In this document: positions 45,233 to 54,101 of the stretch, piece by piece
How positions within the stretch are numbered: position 1 is the stretch's first letter
How the letters are laid out: the number at the start of each line of letters is the position of its first letter
NCBI GenBank assembly: GCA_964371615.1
Contig: CAYJMS010000002.1
Span: forward strand, 62,001-126,000
Length of the DNA stretch: 64,000 nt
Source: SpSt-333 sp964371615
Lineage (GTDB): Bacteria > Bacteroidota > Ignavibacteria > UBA10030 > UBA8401
Direction: 5' to 3'
Notes under the pieces: generated by a model
Told to the model about the DNA's origin: nothing
What the model saw: the letters and a program-made list of their open reading frames with translations, nothing else
The model's database searches: none
Made by a program: the position numbers and the translations under genes

Positions 45233-48130
45233 TCATGTTTTGTTTAATATTCGCTTCAATGCGGACGTCAGAGTCTCAGGAGAAAACTCGCTCTTTTTGA
45301 GATAATCACTGATCCGCGTGTTCAATATTTCCTTTTCTCTGTCCGAAAGGTCCTTTCCGGAAAGTACGCCGATGGGAATATTTCTCCACCGATCATTGTT
45401 CTGAAGACGCTGGACAAGCTGAAATCCGTCCATCTCCGGCATCACCAGATCGGTAAAGATCAATGCCGGTACAGAGTGTTGCAGAATTTCGAGCGCTTTA
45501 ATTCCGCTGGTGGCGGTTCGAACCTGGTATCCTTCTGCCTTTACAATTCTTTCCAGCGCGAGCAAAAAATCTTCGTTATCGTCGACGAGCAGGATAAAAT
45601 TTTCCTTGGAATTTACTTCTCTCTTGAGAATACTCAGCAACTCCCCCGAATCAGTCGGTTTGGTCAATACGCCCACCGCACCGAGAGAAAATGCCAGCGG
45701 CCTGTTTTCAATTATCGAATGGATCACGACGGGAATATGATGAGTTTTTGGATCCTTTTTCAATTCGCGGAGTGTCTGCCATCCGTCCTTATTCGGCATC
45801 ATGATATCGAGAGTAATAATGGCAGGCGAAATCTCCGCTGCTTTGGCAATTCCTTCGTCGCCGGAATTGGCTTCCGCGACCGAAAATCCTTCAGGAATAA
45901 GATAGTTCTTCAGCAATTCAATCACTTCAGGATCGTCATCAATACACAGCACCAATGGTCCCTTGCCGGCGTTCGTTTGTTTCGTCCGAATTTCCGGCGT
46001 TTCTTTCATCGTCAGTGCAATCGTTTTCGCAGCATGCAGTTTTGTTCGTTCACCGTTCGGTGCCGGTGCAATTTCCGCAGCCGTCTGCGGTTGATCCGGA
46101 TCCTTGTAGATAATGGGAATCATCAGAATGAACGTCGATCCCTGGCCGTAGACGCTTTCCACTACAAGGTCACCGCCCAACAATCGTGCAAGACGCCGGG
46201 AGATCGGCAGGCCGAGACCGGTTCCCTTGTACTTTCGCGTATTACTATTGTCGATCTGTTGAAATTCTTCGAAGATTTTATTGTAATCTTTCGGATCAAT
46301 CCCAATGCCGGAGTCTTTTACCGCAAATACAATGCGATCGGATTTTTGTGCAACCGATACCGTGATGTCTCCGGATTCCGTGAACTTCACTGCATTGCTC
46401 AACAAATTCACCAGAATCTGTTTGATTTTCAGAATGTCGGTTTGAAGAACCGGCAATCCTTCCGGAACTTTTTGTATGATAGCGAGATTTTTTGATTTTG
46501 CCAGCGATTCGACCGTCATCAATGAATTGCCGACAACGTTGCTCGCCTCGTCCACCTCGACGTTGACCGTCATCCTTCCGGATTCGAGCTTCGAGAAATC
46601 GAGTATGTCATTGATCAATTGAAGAAGGTGTTTTCCGTTCTTCAAGACTTTTTCCAAAGCTTTGTGTTGGTCTTCGGTCAGCGGATCACCATTCGGGCTG
46701 AGCAGAACCGAACTGAATCCGATGATGGAATTCAACGGCGTGCGGAGCTCATGCGACATGCTTGCCAGGAATTCGGATTTCACCCTGTACGCTTTTTCCA
46801 GTTCCTCGTTCTTTGTGTTCAATTCCGTATTCTTGGTGAATATCTCCCGCGACAGTTTCTGCGTTTCTTCATAGTTCTTTGCATTGGCAATGGCAATACC
46901 GAGCTGCGGCAGCGAATTGACGATAATTTCCTTGTCCAACTCACTGAATTTATATAACGACCCCACCACTAATACTCCCAGCACTTTATCGCTGTAGAAA
47001 ATCGGCGATGCGATGATTTGCTGCGGGATAATGGTGGCGATGCCGGTATCAACGACAAAATCGACACCGGCTTGTATTTCAGAGATTTCGATAGATTTTT
47101 TTTCCAGTGCACACTGTCCCGGCAACCCTTCTCCAAGCGCAATTTTTTTGGAATAGACCGAACGCTGTAAGGCGTGTCCGGCAACCAGCGACAGGCATTT
47201 CCCTTCATCATCCATTAGATACAAAGCGCCCACCGCAGCGTTGACATGGTAGCAGAGCAGGTTAAGGCTATTTGATTCGATCTCCGACATGCGCGCCCGT
47301 GAATTCAACGCGGTGACCAGTTCGGAGTATGCCTTTAACCGGGTATAATTATTCCCCAGCATAAGAGACATCTTATTAAAGTCGGAAGCGAGGTCTCCTA
47401 TTTCGTCATTCCTGTTCAATTCAATCGGGGTGAAATCCCCGGACATGATTCCCTTCGTACTCTCCTTCAGCAATTGAATTGGATTGGTGATCGATCGGGT
47501 GAGAACAAATCCGAGTACGATGGCAAACAACGCAAACAACAGATTTACACTGACAATGAAAGTTCCAAGATCCTTGGCAAGATTCTTCGCCAATTGAATC
47601 GTTGCCGGCTGCGAACTTAAAATATCGGTGATCAAAAAATGAAGATGCTGACGGGCGGTCGCGAGATATGCTGTTTTCGCATCCAATTTGACCAGTGAGT
47701 CGAGTTGCGGTTGGATAGAACGGCCCTGCAGTAGCCGTTCCCGCAGCAACATCTTCCGTTCACCGACTTCGGCGATCCATTGATAATATGCCTTGTGTAC
47801 AATCTCTAATGAATTCGACACTGCCGTATCCTGGATCTGTCTCTGAATTTCCACAACGAGTCCGTCAAATTCCTTCCATCCCTGGTCATAAATAGCACGG
47901 ACGGAATCATTGCCGGTAAAAAGATACTCCTCGGTAATCGCCGGCATTTCCGAAACGTATTTGCTCAGATCCTGCAACATTATCAATTGTTCAGAATTTG
48001 AACTGGCCTCGCTAAAATGGCTTTCGATCTGGGACATGACCCGCAGAGTCAGGAATGTTACCGCAGTCAGTACTCCCAGCAGGAGTGCAAAATATCCCAA
48101 GACTTTCAGAAAAAGACGTGCTTTAATCAT
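45233..48130 (-). CDS. membrane hybrid sensor histidine kinase with two receivers
   Basis: This 965-residue protein has TM1 (about 9-30), a helical extracytoplasmic sensor (about 31-188), TM2 (190-212), HAMP (212-265), a GAF domain (about 280-420), a coiled coil, HisKA with His460 in 'MSHELRTPLNSII', and HATPase_c (about 565-690). Two receiver domains follow (about 725-840 and 845-965) with Asp in 'ITLDIMMPNKDG' and 'IFTDLVMPEMDG'. The domain layout fits a multi-step phosphorelay starting at the membrane. The external signal is unknown. It is followed by two soluble REC-kinases and preceded by a lone receiver, so the phosphate could pass among them. Confidence 0.93.
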   Translation of the reverse strand: MIKARLFLKVLGYFALLLGVLTAVTFLTLRVMSQIESHFSEASSNSEQLIMLQDLSKYVSEMPAITEEYLFTGNDSVRAIYDQGWKEFDGLVVEIQRQIQDTAVSNSLEIVHKAYYQWIAEVGERKMLLRERLLQGRSIQPQLDSLVKLDAKTAYLATARQHLHFLITDILSSQPATIQLAKNLAKDLGTFIVSVNLLFALFAIVLGFVLTRSITNPIQLLKESTKGIMSGDFTPIELNRNDEIGDLASDFNKMSLMLGNNYTRLKAYSELVTALNSRARMSEIESNSLNLLCYHVNAAVGALYLMDDEGKCLSLVAGHALQRSVYSKKIALGEGLPGQCALEKKSIEISEIQAGVDFVVDTGIATIIPQQIIASPIFYSDKVLGVLVVGSLYKFSELDKEIIVNSLPQLGIAIANAKNYEETQKLSREIFTKNTELNTKNEELEKAYRVKSEFLASMSHELRTPLNSIIGFSSVLLSPNGDPLTEDQHKALEKVLKNGKHLLQLINDILDFSKLESGRMTVNVEVDEASNVVGNSLMTVESLAKSKNLAIIQKVPEGLPVLQTDILKIKQILVNLLSNAVKFTESGDITVSVAQKSDRIVFAVKDSGIGIDPKDYNKIFEEFQQIDNSNTRKYKGTGLGLPISRRLARLLGGDLVVESVYGQGSTFILMIPIIYKDPDQPQTAAEIAPAPNGERTKLHAAKTIALTMKETPEIRTKQTNAGKGPLVLCIDDDPEVIELLKNYLIPEGFSVAEANSGDEGIAKAAEISPAIITLDIMMPNKDGWQTLRELKKDPKTHHIPVVIHSIIENRPLAFSLGAVGVLTKPTDSGELLSILKREVNSKENFILLVDDNEDFLLALERIVKAEGYQVRTATSGIKALEILQHSVPALIFTDLVMPEMDGFQLVQRLQNNDRWRNIPIGVLSGKDLSDREKEILNTRISDYLKKSEFSPETLTSALKRILNKT

Positions 48131-48185
48131 TCCGTCACCATCCTATTATTTTCATTCACAATATGAATTGTTCGAAGTGCCCGCA

Positions 48186-48554
48186 TCAGAGATATCTCCT
48201 TACGATGGTCAACAGATCTTCCGGATCCATCGGTTTCGAACAATGTTCGACGCAGCCGGCTTCCAGCGTCCTTTTTTTATCTTCAGGCTTCGCTTGTGCG
48301 GTTAAGGCGATGACAGGGATGTGCGATGTTCCGGCATTTTGCTTCAGGAGCCGTGTTGCCTCCAAGCCATCCATGACCGGCATTTGCATGTCCATGAGGA
48401 TGAGATCGGGAATATTCTGCTTCGCCAATTCGACTGCCGTTTTACCGTTTTCCGCAATCAATAATTTAATATCCAATCCGCTTCGTTTCAATACGAACGT
48501 TACCAGGTCCCGATTATCTTCATCGTCTTCTGCAAGGAGGATCTGTTTCCCCAT
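48186..48554 (-). CDS. single-domain response regulator (CheY-like)
   Basis: This 122-residue receiver-only protein has the acidic pair in 'LLAEDDEDNRDLV', the phosphoacceptor Asp in 'DLILMDMQMPVMDG', a Thr in 'VIALTAQA' and a Lys (in 'CSKPMDPEDL'), all in normal positions. No output domain is present. The ATG at 48554 with AAAGGA upstream is preferred. It probably shuttles phosphate from the hybrid kinase to another domain, or works by protein binding. Confidence 0.92.
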   Translation of the reverse strand: MGKQILLAEDDEDNRDLVTFVLKRSGLDIKLLIAENGKTAVELAKQNIPDLILMDMQMPVMDGLEATRLLKQNAGTSHIPVIALTAQAKPEDKKRTLEAGCVEHCSKPMDPEDLLTIVRRYL

Positions 48555-48595
48555 GTGGAATCCTTTCAATCTACAATGCTAATATACAAACTTTT

Positions 48596-50491
48596 TTATT
48601 GACTGAGCGACATAACATATTCTTTGAACCACAATAATTTGCCGTTGATCATCGCCGATAGTTCCTCATCGTCCACCGGTTTCACTAAAAATCCTTCATT
48701 CGGCTTTAATTCTGCAGCGGTTAATACTGCATGATCTTCTACCGTGCTTAACAGTATGAACGGGACAAAATTATATTTTGAGTTTGTCCGGAGGATATGG
48801 AGGAACCTGATCCCGGAAATAGAACCCGGGCCAAACGATGATTCACACAGTATAAGGTTCGGATTTAATTGGTCAATCTTTTCCAGTGCATCTTCCGGCG
48901 AACGTGAAAATATGACGGCAAAACCGGCCGATTTGAGTTTGGCGGTAATATGTACTCTCGTTTCTTCATCCGACGATATTTGCAGAATGATCCCTTTATA
49001 CTGGTCGGCAACCAGATCGAGCAGGAATTTCGATTCGTATTCGACATATTCTTCCATCGTGATCTGATAGACTTTTCGCAACCAATCCAACGTCGAAGAA
49101 GAATGACGGATCACACGACGTTTGGCAATCACTTCTTTCACCGCTTTCCCGTACATCTCGATCTTCACTTCCCGCTGCAGCGAATTAAACAATGCATCCG
49201 GTATAGCCATGGATCGGGCGAGCTGCATCAATTCTGTCTTCTTTAAATCCGACGGCGCCCCGTCGATCCATGCATTGTGCAGTGTTGCTCGAAAGAGCGG
49301 GATATTCTGCTGCACTTTTTGTTGATGCATCTCCTCCCTGGCAATTTTCTCCTGTTCCAGCGCAAGAGATAATTTTTCGATCTGTTTCTTCATCGCTGCC
49401 AATTGCTGTGCCGTGATCTGTTTTTCTGCCGATTGATCGTATATATTCGACGATGCGGTATTGATGACCGGACTATCGGCCAAAGGTTCTTTGCTCTGCA
49501 GGATACTCGATTTTTCGGTCGTCGAAACGGTGACCGCAGCTTCAGCGGGTTTAGCAGTAAGCGTCGACGGTTTGGGAGTAACCAATTCCTGCGGCGGTCG
49601 AATTTTTGCAGCAACCGGGGGAATGGCGGGAGAAATTGATCCTGTTTCAGCCGGAGTTTTCGATTTTGCCGAAATAATTTCTTTCTCCGGCGAAACAATA
49701 GATGCCGCTTTTGGCACAGCGGGTTTCACGTTCGCCGGAGAGCTTTCTGGTATTGGCGTCACTTTTGACGGCGGCGGTGGTGCTGTAATTTTTTGCGACG
49801 GTACCGCTGCGGGGATTTTGGTCGTTGGTGTTTCAATTTTCGGGGTTGACGGAACCGGCGGTTTTGGCTGAACTTTTTCCCTTTCAGCAGCCACGATTTT
49901 CTCCCGAGTCGCTTCAGCAGATTGCGATCGAGCAACCGGAACGTGCAGTGGTGCAACCGGCGGTTTTGGTGATGCTGCCGGAGGCTGCGATGGTACAACC
50001 GGCGGTTTTTGTGGTGCAACCGGAGATTGTGGAACTTTCTTTATTGGTGGCGATGCAATGGTATTCGCCGGAGTTACCTTTTCTGACGCTGCAGTTGGTT
50101 TTTGCGTTAGGACTTGCTTTTCTGATTTTTGTTCGACCGTCCCGCGTATGACGGATGTACTGACAGTATCTCCTGCTCTATTTTGCTGTGAAGCGCCTGT
50201 GGTATCACTTGTTTGTACAGCAGAATCTCGTTTACTCGTTTCTTTGACATCGGTATCAGGAGGCAATTCCTTTTCTTTTTTAGCATACTCCGCCCTTTTT
50301 TGCTCCTCGAAATAATTGATTCTGTCGATAAATGCATTGATATACATATTGGAAGGATCGAATGCCTTTGCTTTTTGGACTTCTGCTTTCGCCTCTGCAA
50401 AACGAGATTCCTTTATGAATTGATCTGCTTTTATCATGCATTGTTTAGCAGAATTCTTATTCTTCGATATTTGTTCTTCAGAAAGAGGCAT
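48596..50491 (-). CDS. TPR-like/proline-rich protein with degenerate receiver domain
   Basis: This 631-residue protein has a helical TPR-like start (residues about 10-70, 'ADQFIKESRFAEAKAEVQKA'). A long, low-complexity Pro/Lys/Val-rich linker follows (about 140-310), then a coiled coil (about 360-395), a helical region, and a C-terminal receiver-like domain (about 500-625). In that last domain the phosphoacceptor Asp is replaced by Glu550 ('NLILCESSFGPG') and the acidic pair is altered ('LQISSDEE'); the Lys of 'FLVKPVDDEEL' is kept. It is therefore probably not phosphorylated. It heads the minus-strand signalling block. Function unknown; an assembly or scaffold role is possible. Confidence 0.75.
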   Translation of the reverse strand: MPLSEEQISKNKNSAKQCMIKADQFIKESRFAEAKAEVQKAKAFDPSNMYINAFIDRINYFEEQKRAEYAKKEKELPPDTDVKETSKRDSAVQTSDTTGASQQNRAGDTVSTSVIRGTVEQKSEKQVLTQKPTAASEKVTPANTIASPPIKKVPQSPVAPQKPPVVPSQPPAASPKPPVAPLHVPVARSQSAEATREKIVAAEREKVQPKPPVPSTPKIETPTTKIPAAVPSQKITAPPPPSKVTPIPESSPANVKPAVPKAASIVSPEKEIISAKSKTPAETGSISPAIPPVAAKIRPPQELVTPKPSTLTAKPAEAAVTVSTTEKSSILQSKEPLADSPVINTASSNIYDQSAEKQITAQQLAAMKKQIEKLSLALEQEKIAREEMHQQKVQQNIPLFRATLHNAWIDGAPSDLKKTELMQLARSMAIPDALFNSLQREVKIEMYGKAVKEVIAKRRVIRHSSSTLDWLRKVYQITMEEYVEYESKFLLDLVADQYKGIILQISSDEETRVHITAKLKSAGFAVIFSRSPEDALEKIDQLNPNLILCESSFGPGSISGIRFLHILRTNSKYNFVPFILLSTVEDHAVLTAAELKPNEGFLVKPVDDEELSAMINGKLLWFKEYVMSLSQ

Positions 50492-50860
50492 GCTTTTGCA
50501 ACAAGTGAAAATTGTCCTTTATTTTTTGAACGGATGTGTCCGATGAACAGGATTCTACAAAATCCCATAGAATGCCATTATATTACATTCAGTGGTTACC
50601 AAACACTGAGCATAACTTGTTGAATATATCAATAAATAACTATGACAACAAGAATACGCGCTATTAGAATTCGATAAGAGGGATCGCAAAAACGGTTTGA
50701 AATCACAGGTAATTACAGATTTTTAGAACGGTATGCACTGGGAGTAAAAATTTATCACTATGGTAAAAAAGAGGTATGCCGCAGTACAATGCGATGAGCG
50801 TCGGATTGAGAAATCGTATATTGAAATTGCGGTGAGTCTTGGAATCGCCCTAAGGATCAA
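50492..50860. other. intergenic region, no recognisable gene
   Basis: The 369 nt between the pseudo-receiver gene start and the repeat array contain no convincing gene. A 41-codon frame at 50760-50885 lacks a placed ribosome-binding site and ends within the repeats. The promoter of the minus-strand signalling block must lie in the first 100-200 nt of this stretch. Confidence 0.4.
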
Positions 50861-51200
50861 AGGACTCCTTCGGCGGATGCCGTAGGCAGAACCTACAAGT
50901 TCTTACGGACGATTTACCGGAAGAAATATTAGGTAAATTATTACCTGGTATGGCGGNNNNNNNNNNNNNNNNNNNNNNNNNNNNNNNNNNNNNNNNNNNN
51001 NNNNNNNNNNNNNNNNNNNNNNNNNNNNNNNNNNNNNNNNNNNNNNNNNNNNNNNNCTACGGCGCAGAACCTACAAGTCCTTACGGACGATTTACCGGAA
51101 GAAATATTAGGTAAATTATTACCTGGTATGGCGGAGAGCGTAGGATTCTCCGCCGAAGGCGGATGCGCCTACGGCGCAGAACCTACAAGTCCTTACGGAC
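50861..51200 (-). repeat. array of tRNA-Ser 3'-half copies with twin-hairpin insertions
   Basis: Downstream of tRNA-Ser in its own reading direction are at least three copies of its 3' part (variable arm, T-arm, acceptor strand, CCA), joined by a conserved spacer of about 40 nt. Copy 51129-51200 is complete at 72 nt, against 42 nt for the same section of the true tRNA. The extra 30 nt are two 15-nt hairpins, TGCGCCGTAGGCGCA and TCCGCCTTCGGCGGA, placed between TTC and GAAT of the T-loop. Copy 51057-51088 is cut by the gap, and copy 50861-50910 is degenerate. The anticodon half is not repeated. Confidence 0.85.
50957..51056. other. assembly gap of 100 N inside the repeat array
   Basis: Exactly 100 Ns, the standard filler for a gap of unknown size. 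Left and right flanks are both repeat sequence, and the minimal missing stretch between them would be about 34 nt of one unit. The true array may be longer than shown. Confidence 0.95.
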
Positions 51201-51240
51201 GATTTACCGGAAGAAATATTAGGGAAATTATTACCTGGTA

Positions 51241-51326
51241 TGGCGGAGAGCGTAGGATTCGAACCTACAAGTCCTTACGGACGCCAGTTTTCAAGACTGG
51301 TGCAATAGCCGTTCTGCCAGCTCTCC
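51241..51326 (-). tRNA. tRNA-Ser (anticodon UGA)
   Basis: An 86-nt tRNA with encoded CCA (complement of 51241-51243). The 7-bp acceptor stem GGAGAGC/GCTCTCC, a D-stem GCAG/TTGC, the anticodon stem CCAGT/ACTGG with loop CTTGAAA (anticodon TGA), a long variable arm with stem GTCC/GGAC, and the T-arm GTAGG-TTCGAAT-CCTAC are all intact. The long variable arm and UGA anticodon make it serine. Its 3' half is copied several times in the following array. Confidence 0.97.
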
Positions 51327-51517
51327 AATCATTCGCGATATAATGTGCCTATGGACGATCACCGAAATTGATACCCAACACCGCAATTAATTCCCTGCCA
51401 GAGTCAAATAATAAGTAAATGTACAGAAAATTATTTTATCTTCCAAAGTGGGCTTTTCAATTTTTATAATTTCGAAACGGATTTTGGATTCAGAAATATT
51501 CTAAATATATTCATTCC
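51327..51517. promoter_or_regulatory. divergent intergenic region between tRNA-Ser and the ZIP-type gene
   Basis: This 191-nt AT-rich region must contain the promoter of the leftward tRNA-Ser and of the rightward permease gene. I cannot place boxes with confidence and see no other feature. Confidence 0.35.
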
Positions 51518-52855
51518 ATGGAAAGCCTCTTAGAATATTCTGATTTATCCCGGGTTCTTACCGCTTCAGGCCTTGCGATTGCGTCGATGATCTCAATGGT
51601 TCTTGGCGCTGTGATTGGTCTCTATTTCCGTCCTTCCCAACGTATCAGTGCAATTATTATGGCTTTCGGAACAGGGGCATTGATTCAGGCATTGTCCATA
51701 GAGTTAGCACTTGAAGGGGCTCACCGTTTAATTACCAGCGGCGAATACAGTGGAATGCTCGCATGGTTGTGGGTTGCCGGAGGTTTTGTGACCGGCGGAT
51801 TGATTTATTATCTCGTTAATAAATGGCTCGATAAAAAAGGAGCGGCAATACGCCATCCTGCACTTGCGAAATTTTATTATCTCAAGAAAAAACAGGAAGA
51901 ATCGAACCAGATACTCGGCCAACTTTCCAAAATTGATATCGTCCGTTCTTTACCGCCCGAAGAAATGGAGGGAGTGCTTACCTGTGTCGAACCGATTACC
52001 ATTAGGCGCGGAGAGACGGTTTTCCAACAGGGAGAACCCGGCAATGCGTTGTATCTCATCAACGACGGAACCATCGATATCGTCAGCGGCAGCAATGGCA
52101 ATGCAACAACGATCGCCACATTGGGCGCCGGTCAATCTTTTGGTGAAATGGCGCTATTGAACGGCGATCCGCGATCTGCCGCTGCTATCGCAAAATCGGA
52201 CTCACATTTGCTTCGGTTGGGAAAAGATCAGTTTGATGCACTGATGGAAGTCTCCTCCACCCTGCGAAAAGCAGTGGAGCAATTGAACTCCCAGCGAATA
52301 TTACACAACGTGCAGCATTTTCAGGAACCGATGGATGCAGACCATTGGAGAAAAATCGCGGCATCCAATATCCGCCGGCTCAGCAAAGTCGAAGAGATGA
52401 GTTATTTAAAGAAGCATGCCTCCACCGGAAATCCGCTGGCGCTCTTTCTCGGTGCCATGATGGATACTATTCCGGAATCGATCATTATCGGCGCCAGCTT
52501 TCTCACGCTTGAGTCCTACACGTTTACCTTCATGATGGCGGTATTTCTGTCGAATCTGCCGGAAGCGATGGGAAGTTCGGCGAATATGCTGGATGCGGGT
52601 TACAGCAAAGTGAAAATTTTTTCGTTGTGGGTATTGTTGATCGTTGCAGGATCTATCGCCGCGGCACTGGGAAACATTTTTTTAATCGACGCTCCGCATG
52701 CGGTGATCACGGTTGTCGAGGCTCTGGCAGGTGGCGGAATATTGGCGATGGTGGCATCCGTGATGATGCCCGAAGCGTATGAAGACGGCGGTGCCGAAGT
52801 GGGACTGGCAACGATCGCAGGATTTCTTGCCGCATTCTTCTTTACGTTGATCTGA
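51518..52855 (+). CDS. ZIP-type permease with inserted cyclic-nucleotide-binding domain
   Basis: This 445-residue fusion has three membrane helices (about 15-37, 43-62, 80-100), then a cytoplasmic cyclic-nucleotide-binding domain (about 135-255), then five more helices (from about 305). The nucleotide-binding segment 'FGEMALLNGDPRSAA' (208-222) is canonical, with Glu210 and Arg219. The membrane parts resemble the ZIP metal-transporter family: 'MMDTIPESIIIG' and 'FLSNLPEAMGSS' sit where ZIP proteins have HNxPEG and HExPE. The metal-binding His are replaced, so metal transport is uncertain. The insert occupies the loop that is His-rich in classical ZIPs, so transport could be controlled by cAMP or cGMP. 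Its stop directly abuts that of the convergent permease gene. Confidence 0.8.
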   Translation: MESLLEYSDLSRVLTASGLAIASMISMVLGAVIGLYFRPSQRISAIIMAFGTGALIQALSIELALEGAHRLITSGEYSGMLAWLWVAGGFVTGGLIYYLVNKWLDKKGAAIRHPALAKFYYLKKKQEESNQILGQLSKIDIVRSLPPEEMEGVLTCVEPITIRRGETVFQQGEPGNALYLINDGTIDIVSGSNGNATTIATLGAGQSFGEMALLNGDPRSAAAIAKSDSHLLRLGKDQFDALMEVSSTLRKAVEQLNSQRILHNVQHFQEPMDADHWRKIAASNIRRLSKVEEMSYLKKHASTGNPLALFLGAMMDTIPESIIIGASFLTLESYTFTFMMAVFLSNLPEAMGSSANMLDAGYSKVKIFSLWVLLIVAGSIAAALGNIFLIDAPHAVITVVEALAGGGILAMVASVMMPEAYEDGGAEVGLATIAGFLAAFFFTLI

Positions 52856-54097
52856 TTATTCGTAACGGAGCGAGACGACCGGATCGACATTCGCCGCTTT
52901 TCGCGCCGGGAAATAACCGGACAACAATCCAATCAGCGCCAGAATCCCCGTCGTCAGCATCATGATCGCGTTGGAAATAACCGGACGCCCCAAAAACTGC
53001 ATCGGGCCGCTGTCGGCGGGAAACAGCCGGACGCCGAACACAATTCCCCAGGTAATCAGCATACCGATAACGCCCCCGAGGAACGCGATCAACAACGCTT
53101 CAAAGATGAACTGAAATAATATATAATTCTTCCGTGCACCGATAGCCATTTTTATACCGATCTCCCTTGTTCTCTCTTTCACAACGGCATACATGACATT
53201 TGCCACACCAACACCGGCAATCAGCAACGTGAGAAAACCGACAGAGCCAAGGAAAATCGAAACACCGGTATTTACTCTGTTATTCATCTCTTCCGCCTTG
53301 AGAAAATCCCAAATAAATAATGCACGCTCATCATCCGGATGAAAGTGATATTTTCTGCCTAAAATCCTGAACAATTCATTTTTTACCGCGGCATTGTGCG
53401 TGGGATCGGACGGACGAACCACAATTGAATTGACATACACGTTGCCGTACATTGTTCGAAACGTCGTGTAGGGAATAATCGCCCGCCAGGTATCCGGGCC
53501 GTTATTCATCGATGTCTGGATTTTCTTTTGCATCACTCCGATAACGGTAAACGGAATACCATCCACCATTGTCATCTTTCCGATCGGATCTTCGCTCCCA
53601 AACAGTTCTTTTGCAAGGTCGACTCCGATAAACAACACCCTTCTTTGCAAGCGGACATCTTTATTGTTCAAAAACCTTCCTCCCGCGGCAGGATACATTC
53701 TGCGCATTTCTTCAAATGCGGGATTCACGCCTTCGCATTCCTGAGTGGTATATACTTTTCCGACTGACAGCGTTACCGATTTTCGATACTGTGGGCTGAT
53801 CATCGATATGGCGGGGATGGTTGTCCGGATAATTTCCGCATCGTCTTCTGTGAACCTGATTCGTCTCCCTTTCGGCAATCCTTCGAACACTATACCCGTC
53901 TCCCCTCCGTATATAATCATGATCCTGTTCCCTGCGTTCATTAGGCCATTGGTGAGTTGTCGCCCCAATCCTTCGCCAAAAGATAGCAGCAGCATGACCG
54001 ACACGGTCCCCCACGTTACGGCAATAAGCGTCAGGAAAGACCGCGTGCGCTGTGCTTTCAGATCATACAGAAATTCTTTTATGAGTTCCAGGAACAT
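52856..54097 (-). CDS. MacB-type ABC transporter permease
   Basis: This 413-residue permease has the FtsX/MacB organisation: an N-terminal helix (in 'SFLTLIAVTWGTVSVMLLL'), a large periplasmic domain (about 45-280), and three C-terminal helices. The conserved 'GVANVMYAVVKERTREIGIK' and the end 'GYFPARKAANVDPVVSLRYE' are present. It lacks the ATPase domain that is fused in E. coli MacB. By family it moves substrates or signals across the envelope with a MacA-type adaptor. It is the third gene of the run adaptor-permease-permease. Confidence 0.92.
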   Translation of the reverse strand: MFLELIKEFLYDLKAQRTRSFLTLIAVTWGTVSVMLLLSFGEGLGRQLTNGLMNAGNRIMIIYGGETGIVFEGLPKGRRIRFTEDDAEIIRTTIPAISMISPQYRKSVTLSVGKVYTTQECEGVNPAFEEMRRMYPAAGGRFLNNKDVRLQRRVLFIGVDLAKELFGSEDPIGKMTMVDGIPFTVIGVMQKKIQTSMNNGPDTWRAIIPYTTFRTMYGNVYVNSIVVRPSDPTHNAAVKNELFRILGRKYHFHPDDERALFIWDFLKAEEMNNRVNTGVSIFLGSVGFLTLLIAGVGVANVMYAVVKERTREIGIKMAIGARKNYILFQFIFEALLIAFLGGVIGMLITWGIVFGVRLFPADSGPMQFLGRPVISNAIMMLTTGILALIGLLSGYFPARKAANVDPVVSLRYE

Positions 54098-54101
54098 ATG
54101 T

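Noticed and set aside
50760..50885. 41-codon frame starting MVKKRYAAVQCDER
   Set aside because: No Shine-Dalgarno at proper spacing, and it ends inside the degenerate hairpin repeat. Coding is not supported.
50861..51282. CRISPR array
   Set aside because: Repeats are present, but the repeated part is tRNA-Ser sequence, the spacer is conserved and not variable, and no cas genes are nearby.
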